Shown here: in pieces, positions 14,487-23,177 of the stretch | How positions within the stretch are numbered: position 1 is the first letter of the stretch | Layout of the letters: each line of letters opens with the position of its first letter | Assembly: GCA_964587125.1 (NCBI GenBank) | Contig: CAZPKC010000004.1 | Span: 55,246 to 119,245 of the forward strand | Source: CAIXLI01 sp964587125 | Lineage (GTDB): Bacteria; Pseudomonadota; Alphaproteobacteria; UBA9219 | DNA length: 64,000 nucleotides | Direction: 5' to 3' | Notes under the pieces: model-generated | Databases searched by the model: none | Told to the model about the DNA's origin: nothing | What the model saw: only the letters and a program-made list of their open reading frames with translations | Made by a program: the position numbers and the translations under genes

Positions 14487-16889
14487 TTACCCCCTCAACA
14501 AAGCACCCGTCGCCTTATTGACGGAGGCCGATATTTTCGCGCCAATCGCGTCGATTTCGGCGTCGGTCAGGCTTTTGTCCGTGGGCTGCAAGGTCACGCT
14601 GATCGCAATCGACTTTTTATCCGCCGCGATTTTGTCCCCTTCGTAAACGTCGAACACGCTCGCGTCGCGGATCAGATTTTTATCCGCCGCTTTGACGGCC
14701 TGAACGATCTTTGCCGCCGTCACATTCCTATCGACCACGAACGCGAAGTCGCGTGAAATCGGCTGCAACGCTTCCAGTTTCAATAAAGGCCTAGCCGTGC
14801 TGGTCGATCGCGAAGCCGGAATAGCGGCAAGGAAGATTTCGCATCCGACGACAGCGCCTCTGGCCTCGAACGCATCTTTCAACGACGGATGAATTTCTCC
14901 AAAATATGCCAGAACGTTAGGCCCCAAACGCAACGCGCCCGAACGCCCGGGATGATACCACGCTGGCGCATCCGCCGTGACTTGCAAGCCGCCAACGGGC
15001 GCTCCCGCAGCAGCCAAAGCCGCGATCGCATCGGCCTTGGCGTCGAAGGCATCGACGGCGCGCGTTGGCTTGGCCCAATGCCGGGGAGTGTTTCCCGCGC
15101 GCAAAGCTCCGGCGACAATCGCTTGCCCTTCGGGCGTCGCGTTTTTAAAAACGGGGCCGACTTCGAACAATCCGGCATCGGCAAATCCCCTGTCGGCGTT
15201 GCGTTTGGCCGCAGCCAGAAGATTGGGAAGTATCGAAGGCCGCATTGCATCCAGATCGCTGCTGATCGGATTGGCGAGGCGCAAGTTGTCGTTCCCTCCG
15301 CCGAAACGCGCGGCATCCGCGCCGGAAAGGAACGACCACGTGACGGCTTCCATCAATCCGCGTTCCGCCAAGGCGCGCCGCGCGAAATGGGCGCGCACAT
15401 CCTGCGTATCAATCGCAACCTGCGTAACGATATGCGGGCGCGGCAGCGAAGTGACGGGTATGTGCTCGTATCCCTTGATGCGGACGATTTCCTCGACCAA
15501 ATCCGAAGATCCCTCGACATCGGGACGCCAGCTCGGAGGAATAACCGAAAGCGCATGCCCTTTTTGCGCGACGGCAAAGCCGAGTTTTTTCAGGATTTCC
15601 GTCTGTTCGGATTCGGGAACGTCGATGCCCGTATGTTTCAGGCATTTTTTCAAATCGAGAAGTATCGCGGACTCGCGCGGCGCGACGCCGCCCGCTATTT
15701 CCAGATTTCCGACGACGGTCTCCTTCGTGCCGCATAAATCCAGAATTAGTCTCGTCGCCATCTCGGCGCCCGCGACGGTGGATTGCGGGTCTATGCCGCG
15801 CTCGAAGCGATATCGCGCGTCGGAGGAAATCTGCAACGCGCGTCCCGTCAACGCCGTACGCACCGGATCGAAATAAGCGGATTCGATAAACACTTCGGTC
15901 GTGTTTTCGTCGCACGAGCTGCTTACGCCGCCCACGATTCCCGCAAGGCTCAACACGCCCGTATCGTCGCCGATAGCGGTCATGCCCGCCTCAAGCGTGT
16001 AAGTCTTGTCGTTCAACGCGTCGAGTTTCTCGCCGCCCTTTGCCGCCCGCACCCACAAATTTCCTTTGATCTTCTTAGCGTCGAACACGTGCAAAGGCCG
16101 CGCAAAATCTATCGTCAGATAATTCGTGATATCGACGAGCGCCGAAATCGGCCGCAATCCAACGGCGCGCAACTTTCGCTGCATCCATTCGGGGGAAGGC
16201 CCGTTCTTGATATTGCGGATCAAACGCCCGATGAACAGGGGGCAAGCTTTATCGCCAGCCGGAAAATCCAATTTAATTTTGATGCGGCTCGCTTCGACGC
16301 CTTTCACGGGCTTGACATCGAGCGGCTTTAATTTGCCAAGACCTGCAGCGGACAGGTCGCGCGCAATGCCGTAAACGCCCGCGCAATCAGGCCGGTTCGG
16401 AGTCAAATTAATCTCGATGACAGGATCGTCAAAACCCCCATACGCGGCAAAGCTTCCGCCAACGGGCGCGTCCGCGCCCAACTCGATAATTCCCTCGTGC
16501 TCATCGCCGATTCCCAACTCATCGACCGCGCACATCATGCCGAACGATTCAACGCCGCGGATTGCGCCTTTTTTCAACGCTTGCCCCGTGTCCGGCATAA
16601 CGTCGCCCGGACGCGCCAGAACGACTTTGATGCCTTTGCGGGCATTCGGCGCGCCGCACACGATTTGCAAAACTTCTTTGCCGGTATCGACCTTGCAAAC
16701 GTGCAGATGATCGGAGTTCGAATGCGGCTCGCATTCCAAAACTTGCGCGACGATGAACGGCGCCAGCTTTTTACCCGGGTCTTCGACGCCTTCGACTTCA
16801 AGCCCGATGGCGGTCAGCTTGTCGCAGATGTCGTTCAGCGACGCGTCGGTGTCGAGGTGTTGTTTAAGCCAGGAAAGAGAAAACTTCAT
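14487..16889 (-). CDS. pheT: Phenylalanyl-tRNA synthetase beta subunit
   Basis: An 800-residue subunit of the alpha2-beta2 enzyme that charges tRNA-Phe. The N-terminus MKFSLSWLKQHLD is typical. Next comes the tRNA-binding OB fold (APFIVAQVLECEPHSNSDHL to GPVGGSFA, about 40-150), the B3/B4 editing domain, the B5 DNA-binding-like domain (PSWRPDVEGSSDLVEEIVRI) and the C-terminal anticodon-binding ferredoxin-like domain (QPISRDFAFVVDRNVTAAKI). The start at 16889 lies one base after the stop of the DMT transporter gene, so translation is probably coupled. The open frame runs on upstream to 16943 but overlaps that gene. Confidence 0.97.
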   Translation of the reverse strand: MKFSLSWLKQHLDTDASLNDICDKLTAIGLEVEGVEDPGKKLAPFIVAQVLECEPHSNSDHLHVCKVDTGKEVLQIVCGAPNARKGIKVVLARPGDVMPDTGQALKKGAIRGVESFGMMCAVDELGIGDEHEGIIELGADAPVGGSFAAYGGFDDPVIEINLTPNRPDCAGVYGIARDLSAAGLGKLKPLDVKPVKGVEASRIKIKLDFPAGDKACPLFIGRLIRNIKNGPSPEWMQRKLRAVGLRPISALVDITNYLTIDFARPLHVFDAKKIKGNLWVRAAKGGEKLDALNDKTYTLEAGMTAIGDDTGVLSLAGIVGGVSSSCDENTTEVFIESAYFDPVRTALTGRALQISSDARYRFERGIDPQSTVAGAEMATRLILDLCGTKETVVGNLEIAGGVAPRESAILLDLKKCLKHTGIDVPESEQTEILKKLGFAVAQKGHALSVIPPSWRPDVEGSSDLVEEIVRIKGYEHIPVTSLPRPHIVTQVAIDTQDVRAHFARRALAERGLMEAVTWSFLSGADAARFGGGNDNLRLANPISSDLDAMRPSILPNLLAAAKRNADRGFADAGLFEVGPVFKNATPEGQAIVAGALRAGNTPRHWAKPTRAVDAFDAKADAIAALAAAGAPVGGLQVTADAPAWYHPGRSGALRLGPNVLAYFGEIHPSLKDAFEARGAVVGCEIFLAAIPASRSTSTARPLLKLEALQPISRDFAFVVDRNVTAAKIVQAVKAADKNLIRDASVFDVYEGDKIAADKKSIAISVTLQPTDKSLTDAEIDAIGAKISASVNKATGALLRG

Positions 16890-16890
16890 G

Positions 16891-17331
16891 TTACGGAGCC
16901 TTCGTAATAAGGAGAACGGAAACGATGCCGAAAGCGAGGCCAAGGGCTTTTGTCAACGTCATGTGTTCGCCTAAAAACGCGATGGCGAAAACGGCGACGA
17001 CGACCAGATCGCCGATCACCCAAAACACCTGCGTCGGAATGACCGCGCCGTATCGAAGCGCGAGAAAATAGCCGACATCGATCACGGCCGCCGAGACGCC
17101 GCACAACGCGGCATATGCGAGGGCGTGGGGATTCATTCCCTGCGTCACGTCGATTTTATATCCGTATTGAGACACAAGGCATCCCGCGCCTAAAATAAGC
17201 AAGATGACGAGAGTCATAACGAACGTGAACCAGAACGGATTTGTCCCGGACGCGCCGAGCTTCGTGAATAACGTGTAACTCGAGCCGCCGATAACGGTGA
17301 GCGTTGCAAAAAGAAGCCAAAGACCGTTCAT
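16891..17331 (-). CDS. Half-size EamA/DMT-type membrane transporter
   Basis: A 146-residue protein with about five membrane helices (residues 3-20, 33-52, 70-90, 96-118, 124-143), of the single EamA-repeat type in the drug/metabolite transporter superfamily. Such half-size proteins act as dimers, but the substrate is unknown. Characteristic features are the N-terminal WLLFATLTVIGGSSYTLFTKLG and the final LGEHMTLTKALGLAFGIVSV. It is inserted between pheS (2-base gap) and pheT (1-base gap), so it shares their transcript. That is an unusual place for a transporter. Confidence 0.85.
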   Translation of the reverse strand: MNGLWLLFATLTVIGGSSYTLFTKLGASGTNPFWFTFVMTLVILLILGAGCLVSQYGYKIDVTQGMNPHALAYAALCGVSAAVIDVGYFLALRYGAVIPTQVFWVIGDLVVVAVFAIAFLGEHMTLTKALGLAFGIVSVLLITKAP

Positions 17332-17333
17332 GA

Positions 17334-18413
17334 TTATCCCTTCAACGCCGGATTGGGAATATCGATCGGCATGAAGCCGTAGTGTTTGAGCCAGCGCAAA
17401 TCCGCTTCAAAAAACGTGCGCAAATCGGGGATGCCGTATTTCAGCATTGCCAAACGCTCGATCCCCATGCCGAAAGCGAAGCCCTGATATTTTTCGGGGT
17501 CTATGCCGCAGTTTTTCAAAACGTTCGAATGCACCATCCCCGCGCCCAGAATCTCCAGCCAATCGCCGTGATTGCCGAGTTTCAATTCCCCGCCTTTTCG
17601 CGAGCAGCCGATATCGACTTCGGCGGAAGGCTCGGTAAAGGGAAAATAGGACGGGCGGAAACGGACGGGCAAATCGTCGATGCCGAAAAACGCGCGAAGG
17701 AAATCCAGCAGACAACCCTTCAAATGCCCCATATGCGTGGCTTCGTCGATTACCAATCCCTCGACCTGATGAAACATGGGCGTGTGCGTCTGATCGTAGT
17801 CGCAGCGGTACGTGCGTCCGGGCGCTATGATACGAATGGGCGGTTTTTGCGCCAGCATCGTGCGGACCTGCACGGGCGATGTCTGCGTGCGCAAAACCGT
17901 TTTGTAGTCGCCGTTCGAGGGCAAAAAGAAAGTCGCCTGCATATCGCGCGCGGGATGCGCTGCGGGAATGTTCAAAGCCTCGAAATTATAATATTCGGTT
18001 TCGATATCCGGCCCTTTGGCGACCGAGAAACCCATGCTGGCAAAAATCGTCACAATCTCATCGATCGTCTGCGAGGTCGGATGCACGCGGCCTTCCGGTT
18101 GAGGACGCGGGGATAAAGTCACGTCGATGCTTTCCTGCGCCAGACGAGCTTGCAGCGCAGCTGCGCCCAAAACCTTTTGCCTTGCATCAATGGCGGCAGC
18201 GATTTCGTCTTTCAGAATGTTCAGCGCGGCTCCGCGAGCTTTGCGCTCTTCGGGCGGCAACGCGCCAAGCGTCTTCATCAAATCTGTGATGCGGCCTTTT
18301 TTGCCGAGCGCCGAGACGCGGATTTCATCCAAAGCCGCGTTCGAAGCGGCTCCGGCTATGGATGCGGCCAACGCGGCTTTCAATGTGCCAAGATCATCGG
18401 AGGATTGAGACAT
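17334..18413 (-). CDS. pheS: Phenylalanyl-tRNA synthetase alpha subunit
   Basis: The 359-residue catalytic subunit. Class II motifs are visible: motif 1 region PTSQTIDEIVTIFASMGF, motif 2 FRPSYFPFTEPSAEVDI, and motif 3 GFAFGMGIERLAMLKYGIPD. The N-terminal coiled-coil arm (residues 1-90) contains RVSALGKKGRITDLMK. The start at 18413 (MSQSSDD) has AGGA ten bases upstream. An in-frame extension to 18512 would be read through a hairpin and is rejected. It heads the pheS-DMT-pheT operon. A terminator-like hairpin 60 bases upstream lies in the leader. Confidence 0.97.
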   Translation of the reverse strand: MSQSSDDLGTLKAALAASIAGAASNAALDEIRVSALGKKGRITDLMKTLGALPPEERKARGAALNILKDEIAAAIDARQKVLGAAALQARLAQESIDVTLSPRPQPEGRVHPTSQTIDEIVTIFASMGFSVAKGPDIETEYYNFEALNIPAAHPARDMQATFFLPSNGDYKTVLRTQTSPVQVRTMLAQKPPIRIIAPGRTYRCDYDQTHTPMFHQVEGLVIDEATHMGHLKGCLLDFLRAFFGIDDLPVRFRPSYFPFTEPSAEVDIGCSRKGGELKLGNHGDWLEILGAGMVHSNVLKNCGIDPEKYQGFAFGMGIERLAMLKYGIPDLRTFFEADLRWLKHYGFMPIDIPNPALKG

Positions 18414-18471
18414 AGATTTTATTCCTGAAAAACAAGGAAAATTTATATACCGCTCAGGCAAATCGGCAAAG

Positions 18472-18507
18472 AAAAAACGCCGAAGCATTGTTGCGCACGG
18501 CGTTTTA
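18472..18507 (-). terminator. Terminator hairpin between rplT and pheS
   Basis: On the minus strand AAAACGCCG (complement of 18498-18506) and CGGCGTTTT (complement of 18474-18482) form a 9-bp stem around a 15-nt loop, followed by TT and CTTT. It would end the rpmI-rplT transcript. Because it lies within the pheS leader it could also serve as an attenuator, but no separate Phe-rich leader peptide with a stop codon is present. Confidence 0.7.
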
Positions 18508-18521
18508 ATCATTTAAGTGTG

Positions 18522-18578
18522 GCGCGACTACTCTGCGGTTACGCCGTCTCCGGTGGCTCCCCGCAACCGTGACTGCGC
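18522..18578. repeat. Palindromic repeat, family A copy 1
   Basis: The arms gcgcgactactctgcgg and ccgcaaccgtgactgcgc form an imperfect palindrome around a variable loop. It is located just after the rplT stop codon. Other copies are at 18981-19038, 49456-49507 and, inverted, 57894-57948. Confidence 0.75.
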
Positions 18579-18586
18579 TATGCCGT

Positions 18587-18949
18587 TTACTTGGCAGATA
18601 ATGCAGCCTGCGCCTGATCGACCAAAGCCTTGAAAGCTTCCGGCTCCGCCGCCGCGAGGTTGGACAAAGATTTGCGGTCCAGCTCGATGCCCGCGCGCTT
18701 CAATCCGTTGATGAAGCGGGCATAGGTCAGGCCGTGTTCGCGCGCTCCGGCGTTGATGCGTTGAATCCACAAAGCGCGGAATTCGCCTTTTTTCGCATGA
18801 CGGTCGCGATAGGCGTAGCGCAGAGCCTTCTCGACCTTTTCGATAGCGATGGTGAAATTGGAATTGGCGCGACCGCGATACGTCTTGCCGAGCTTGACCA
18901 TTTCCTTGTGACGAGAATGGGTCGTCACGCCTCTTTTTACTCTTGCCAT
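18587..18949 (-). CDS. rplT: 50S ribosomal protein L20
   Basis: A 120-residue basic protein with the L20 start MARVKRGVTTHSRHKEMVKL and the conserved RNA-binding helix region (RDRHAKKGEFRALWIQRINA, YARFINGLKRAGIELDRK). L20 binds 23S rRNA early in 50S assembly. It follows rpmI on the same strand. The gap between them holds a 58-bp palindromic repeat. infC, the usual upstream partner, is not in this cluster. Confidence 0.97.
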   Translation of the reverse strand: MARVKRGVTTHSRHKEMVKLGKTYRGRANSNFTIAIEKVEKALRYAYRDRHAKKGEFRALWIQRINAGAREHGLTYARFINGLKRAGIELDRKSLSNLAAAEPEAFKALVDQAQAALSAK

Positions 18950-18980
18950 TTTTTGTGTCTCCTTTTTGTGCTTTTGGCTG

Positions 18981-19038
18981 GTCGCGACTGCTCTGCGGTA
19001 CGCCTGCTGCGCAGGCTCCCCGCAACCGCGACTGCGAC
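18981..19038. repeat. Palindromic repeat, family A copy 2
   Basis: The best-formed member of the family: gtcgcgactgctctgcggta, loop cgcctgctgcgcaggct, then ccccgcaaccgcgactgcgac. It lies in the rpmI-rplT spacer, 31 bases upstream of the rplT start codon. Confidence 0.8.
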
Positions 19039-19045
19039 AGTTCCG

Positions 19046-19252
19046 TTAGCTATTCGGCAAAAAATACTTGATGATATTGTCGCCGTCGGTCTTGAACAAA
19101 ATCAAGCCCTGACGCGAAGTGCGCTTCACGTTCTGGGAACGGCGGCGCATAAAATGTCTGCGGTGGGATGCGCCCGCCTTGACGTGGCCGGAGCCCGTGA
19201 CGCGGAAGCGCTTTTTCGACCCGCTGTGGGTCTTCATTTTGGGCATTTTCAT
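19046..19252 (-). CDS. rpmI: 50S ribosomal protein L35
   Basis: A 68-residue basic protein with the L35 signature MPKMKTHSGSKKRFRVTGSG and HRRHFMRRRSQNVKRTSRQG. It is the first gene of rpmI-rplT. Translation initiation factor IF-3 (infC) normally precedes it, but here the upstream neighbour is a divergent zeta-like kinase gene, so infC has been separated. Confidence 0.96.
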   Translation of the reverse strand: MKMPKMKTHSGSKKRFRVTGSGHVKAGASHRRHFMRRRSQNVKRTSRQGLILFKTDGDNIIKYFLPNS

Positions 19253-19509
19253 TTCCTTATAAAAGAGTTAGCGGCCGGGCATGTCCAAAAGCCACGGCTC
19301 GCGAAGGAGGGGTTGATACGTCAGGATCGGGGTAAAAGCAAGGGTTTATTAGGTCATAAGAACTTTACGCGTTTCTTTAAAAGGGTTTTTCTCATTAACT
19401 ATAAGCTTTTCGAAGGAATGAAGGTAAAAACAAGATGGATTCAGACGCCCGGATACAATATAAAAAAGCCGCCCAAATATATTATCTGACTTTTAAAAAC
19501 GGAGGTTTT

Positions 19510-20619
19510 ATGACGCAGGAAAACGACCCCATCGAAAAGCGCCTGTCGGAACTTCTGAACCGCCTCGAAGATAAAAACGAGAACTACTTGCGCGAGACTT
19601 TTAGCGGACGCATGAACGCGCTCAGCCTGACCGACCGGAAAGAAAGCGGAAGCGGATATAACGAAGAAGAGAAGAACATCGTTCTCGATCTGGCCGAAAT
19701 ATATTTCAATCGCGTCGACCAAACCGCGCGGGCGCTGGAATCGCTTTCTCCGGAAAACAAACCGCGAATTGACATCAGCGGGCCGCAGGGAAACCATAAA
19801 TCGACGACCGCGTTTCTCTTTGCCGCGGACGCGTCGAACACCCGCATTCCCGACGAGTTGTGGCAACGCGTCATGTTGCAGGAAGTACGGCAAATCCTTT
19901 TTTCGGCGTCGCCTTTTCTCTACCTCAATTCGGATCGCGGGTTTCTCGCCGACGTTTATGCGCGCCTTCTCGACGCGCATCGGAAACTTCCGGAAGAGTA
20001 TCCGCACGATCTGGCCTTCTATAAAAAATATGCGGAAAGCTCCCGTTTCTTAAGGTCGATCGTCGGCGCCTATGCGACGCAGAAAGGCGTTCCCCTGATC
20101 GTCGACTCGACGATGGGAAGCCCCGCCGCTTTGGAAGAACCCTTAAAGAGCAAGCAAAAAGGGCAGCCGCTTCATATCGTTTTGCTCGGAGCGCCGGACG
20201 AGGTGAGGCTTGAATCGATGAAAGCGCGCGCCGCGCGCGGCTACGTCCAATCGGACCTCCTTGTGACCGAAGGGCAAAGGAAAAAGTTCGACGACAATCT
20301 GCCCCTCATTTTTAAAACTTACGATACCATCTATCTGGCCTATACCTCCGCGGTCGATAGCGCGCCTGTTGTCGCGGCAAAGATTGATAACAAAGCCCGC
20401 ATGTTAACTGTTTACAACAAGGCCGACCTGAAAAAGTTTTATGAAATTTATCCTGTTTGCGTGAACCTTCTTGGCAGTTGTCTCCTTGATGATTATCAGC
20501 GCGCATTCATCGAGGAACCTTTTTCCGCCCGCAAGACATTCGGCGGATATTTCGACAAACTGAACGGCGTTAGGCAAGCGTTCGCGCATGACGCGGCGTC
20601 TTTTGATTTGAAAAAATAA
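19510..20619 (+). CDS. Zeta-toxin-like P-loop kinase
   Basis: A 369-residue protein. The Walker A-like loop ISGPQGNHKSTTAFLF lies near residue 110. VPLIVDSTMGSPAALEE (near 200) and VLLGAPDEVRLESMKARAARGYV (near 225) resemble the substrate-proximal strand and the lid of zeta-toxin/polynucleotide-kinase-like enzymes. Zeta toxins phosphorylate UDP-GlcNAc; whether this protein does so cannot be told. It differs from standalone toxins in its length and in a helical N-terminal region of about 95 residues. No epsilon-type antitoxin gene is next to it. The start at 19510 has GGAGG six bases upstream, which beats the extended frame. Confidence 0.6.
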   Translation: MTQENDPIEKRLSELLNRLEDKNENYLRETFSGRMNALSLTDRKESGSGYNEEEKNIVLDLAEIYFNRVDQTARALESLSPENKPRIDISGPQGNHKSTTAFLFAADASNTRIPDELWQRVMLQEVRQILFSASPFLYLNSDRGFLADVYARLLDAHRKLPEEYPHDLAFYKKYAESSRFLRSIVGAYATQKGVPLIVDSTMGSPAALEEPLKSKQKGQPLHIVLLGAPDEVRLESMKARAARGYVQSDLLVTEGQRKKFDDNLPLIFKTYDTIYLAYTSAVDSAPVVAAKIDNKARMLTVYNKADLKKFYEIYPVCVNLLGSCLLDDYQRAFIEEPFSARKTFGGYFDKLNGVRQAFAHDAASFDLKK

Positions 20620-20637
20620 AAAGCGTTTTTCCGTTTA

Positions 20638-21393
20638 TCAGATACGCCACGCGCCGTGAATAACCGCGATTCCTCCGGTTAAATTCGTCCATTTGACGCA
20701 ATCCAAACCGGCTTTTTCCATGCGTTTGGCAAGCGCCGCCTGAGGCGGGAATTTCAGGATGCTTTCGGCGAGATATCGATAGGCCTCGCGGTCTTGAGCG
20801 ATAAATTCCCCTAAAAACGGCAGCACGTTCGCGCAATAAGCTTCGTAAAGAGGCTTCAATGCGTGCATAACTCCCGGGCTGAATTCCAGGCAGAAAAAGC
20901 GGCCTCCTGGTTTCAAAACCCGCGCGGCCTCGCGCAAAGCCTGATCGATGCGCGTCACATTGCGAAGGCCGAAAGCAATCGAATACATATCGACGCTACG
21001 ATCCTCAAACGGCAGCGCTTCCGCATTTCCCTCGACCCACGTGATGCCAGAAACGATGCCTTGATCCAGAACTTTCTTTTTTCCCTGTTCCAGCATTTCG
21101 GAATTGATGTCACAAACTATAATGTTGGCGCGACCCTCGGTACGGCGATGAAGTCTGACCGCAATATCCCCCGTTCCCCCGGCGACATCCAAAATCGTCA
21201 TGCCCGCTTTGGGATTCATGCGCCGCACAAGCGCATCCTTCCACAGGCGATGCAATCCGCCCGACATCAAATCGTTCATCAGGTCGTAACGGGACGCGAC
21301 GGAGGAAAAAACCTCGCGCACGAGTCCGGTCTTTTCCTCGGCGCATACGCGGCGCAAGCCGAACCATTCGGATTCTGGGTTTGAGGGAGACAT
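20638..21393 (-). CDS. ubiE: Demethylmenaquinone/ubiquinone C-methyltransferase UbiE
   Basis: A 251-residue SAM-dependent C-methyltransferase. UbiE/COQ5 hallmarks are VREVFSSVASRYDLMNDLMSGGLHRLWK at the start, the SAM motif ILDVAGGTGDIAVRL (near 67), FGLRNVTRIDQALREAARVL and LEFSPG. It methylates the benzoquinol ring in ubiquinone synthesis. It stands alone, convergent with the zeta-like gene (18-base gap). A double palindrome (21416-21565) lies just upstream, in the promoter region. Confidence 0.95.
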   Translation of the reverse strand: MSPSNPESEWFGLRRVCAEEKTGLVREVFSSVASRYDLMNDLMSGGLHRLWKDALVRRMNPKAGMTILDVAGGTGDIAVRLHRRTEGRANIIVCDINSEMLEQGKKKVLDQGIVSGITWVEGNAEALPFEDRSVDMYSIAFGLRNVTRIDQALREAARVLKPGGRFFCLEFSPGVMHALKPLYEAYCANVLPFLGEFIAQDREAYRYLAESILKFPPQAALAKRMEKAGLDCVKWTNLTGGIAVIHGAWRI

Positions 21394-21415
21394 AATCGGC
21401 CTTTAATTGTTTTCC

Positions 21416-21565
21416 GTCATTCCGCAAAACGAGCTTTTTGTTCTTCACAAAATGCGCGTTTATGCGGAATCCGATTTGTTTTTCTCGTGGCAAGAGAACC
21501 ACATCGGATTCCGCATAAATTTTCTTTCGCGCAAGAGACGCGAAGAGAAAATTTTGTGGAATGAC
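21416..21565. repeat. Double palindromic repeat, family B, head-to-head
   Basis: It begins gtcattccgcaaaacgagct and ends attttgtggaatgac, so the whole 150-bp block is one large inverted repeat. Two internal family-B units meet around ctcgtggcaagagaaccac (ccgatttgtttttctcg / accacatcggattccgc). It lies between ubiE and gpmI, which diverge from it. The size and symmetry suggest two insertions at one site. Confidence 0.75.
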
Positions 21566-21641
21566 GAGCTTATTAAGCTATTGAGGTTTGAACCCTAGTC
21601 CCCTACAAAAGGAGGGTCAAACCTTCCCTTTCCGGTGAGAT

Positions 21642-23177
21642 ATGAGCATTCGTCCACGGCCTGTTGTTTTGTGCATCCTCGACGGTTGGGGGTGGCGCGA
21701 AGACGCGCCGGACAACGCGACGACGCGCGCGAACGCTCCCGTTTTCAGGAAATATTGGGGGCAATGCCCCCACGCGTTGCTTCAGGCTTCGGAAGAATAC
21801 GTCGGCCTTCCCAAAGGCCAGATCGGCAATTCCGAAGTCGGCCACATGAATTTGGGGGCAGGGCGCGTGATATTTCAAGACCTGCCGATGATCGATCGTG
21901 CGATTGCCAAGGGAGAACTTGAAGCCAATCCTGCCTTGCAGAAATTTATCGCGGCGTTGAAGAAAAGCGGCGGAACATGCCACTTGATGGGCTTGGCGTC
22001 TCCGGGCGGCGTTCACGCGCATCAGGATCATATCGTGGCTTTGGCGCGGGTTGTGGCCGCATCGGGAGTCGCGGTCGCTATCCACGCGTTTCTCGACGGG
22101 CGCGACGAGCCGCCGCAAAGCGCCGCCGAAAACATTAAAAAACTGCTCGGCGATATCGGCAAAATCGAAGGCGCGAGGCTTGCGACCCTCTGCGGCCGTT
22201 ACTATGCGATGGATCGCGACAAAAGATGGGAGCGCGTCGAAAAAGCTTATGATCTTCTCGCGGAAGGCAAGGGCGCGCGCGCGGAAAACGCCCTTCAGGC
22301 GATTAAAACCAGCTATGCCGCGAATGTGACGGATGAATTTGTCCTCCCTGTCGCGCTCGAAGGCTACGCGGGCATGAAAGACGGCGACGGAATCCTTTTC
22401 GCCAATTTCCGCACCGACCGCGCGCGGGAAATTCTGACGGCGTTCTGCGATCCGGCCTCGGGCGGCTTCGCGCGAAAGAAAGTCTTTCGTTTTGCGGCAA
22501 TAGCAGGAATGGTCGAATATTCCGGCGCGCTGAACAAACACATGACGGCGCTGTTTCCGCCCAAAGTCATCGAAAAAGGCTTGGGCGAAATCGTCGCGGC
22601 GGCGGGATTGAAACAGCTCCGCATCGCCGAAACGGAAAAATATCCGCACGTCACCTTTTTCTTCAACGGGGGGCGCGAGCAGCCTTTCGCCGGAGAGGAA
22701 CGCATCCTCATCCCGTCGCCCAAAGTCGCGACGTACGATTTGCAGCCCGAAATGTCGGCGCGTCCCGTCACCGATAAAGTCGTGGCCGCCGTCGAGGCGG
22801 GCGCGTTCGATCTCATCGTCCTGAATTACGCCAATCCCGATATGGTCGGGCATACGGGCGTTCTTTCGGCCGCGATCAAAGCCGTGGAAGCCGTCGACGA
22901 ATGTCTGGGGCGCTTGTTCTCGGCTGTCGAAAGGCGCGGCGGCGCGGTTCTCGTGACGGCGGATCACGGCAACTGCGAAATGATGGCGGAAAAAGAAACG
23001 AAAGGCCCTCATACGGCGCATACGCTCGACCGCGTGCCCGTGATGCTTGTGGGCGCTCAAAACGTTAAGGCGCTGCGCGACGGGAAACTCGCCGATGTCG
23101 CGCCGACTTTGCTGGAACTGATGCAGATGCCAAAGCCCGATGTAATGGACGGGCAGAGCTTGATTATCCGCTCATGA
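21642..23177 (+). CDS. gpmI: 2,3-bisphosphoglycerate-independent phosphoglycerate mutase
   Basis: A 511-residue, Mn-dependent alkaline-phosphatase-superfamily enzyme that interconverts 3- and 2-phosphoglycerate. Visible landmarks are the first metal site VVLCILDGWGWRED, the phosphoserine loop GQIGNSEVGHMNLGAGR (near 60-76), HLMGLASPGGVHAHQDHI, FANFRTDRARE, and the second metal cluster NYANPDMVGHTG with VTADHGNCE. Length is normal. The stop overlaps the envC-like gene by 4 bases (ATGA), forming a two-gene operon of glycolysis and cell division. Confidence 0.97.
   Translation: MSIRPRPVVLCILDGWGWREDAPDNATTRANAPVFRKYWGQCPHALLQASEEYVGLPKGQIGNSEVGHMNLGAGRVIFQDLPMIDRAIAKGELEANPALQKFIAALKKSGGTCHLMGLASPGGVHAHQDHIVALARVVAASGVAVAIHAFLDGRDEPPQSAAENIKKLLGDIGKIEGARLATLCGRYYAMDRDKRWERVEKAYDLLAEGKGARAENALQAIKTSYAANVTDEFVLPVALEGYAGMKDGDGILFANFRTDRAREILTAFCDPASGGFARKKVFRFAAIAGMVEYSGALNKHMTALFPPKVIEKGLGEIVAAAGLKQLRIAETEKYPHVTFFFNGGREQPFAGEERILIPSPKVATYDLQPEMSARPVTDKVVAAVEAGAFDLIVLNYANPDMVGHTGVLSAAIKAVEAVDECLGRLFSAVERRGGAVLVTADHGNCEMMAEKETKGPHTAHTLDRVPVMLVGAQNVKALRDGKLADVAPTLLELMQMPKPDVMDGQSLIIRS

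Noticed and set aside
18414..18512. Possible Phe-rich leader peptide (RRFFFADL) upstream of pheS, suggesting attenuation
   Set aside because: The Phe codons are the T run of the terminator hairpin read as protein, and the frame has no stop before pheS, so it is not a separate leader peptide.
18528..19025. 165-codon minus-strand frame overlapping rplT
   Set aside because: It is an out-of-frame shadow of rplT extended through two palindromes; L20 itself is unmistakable.
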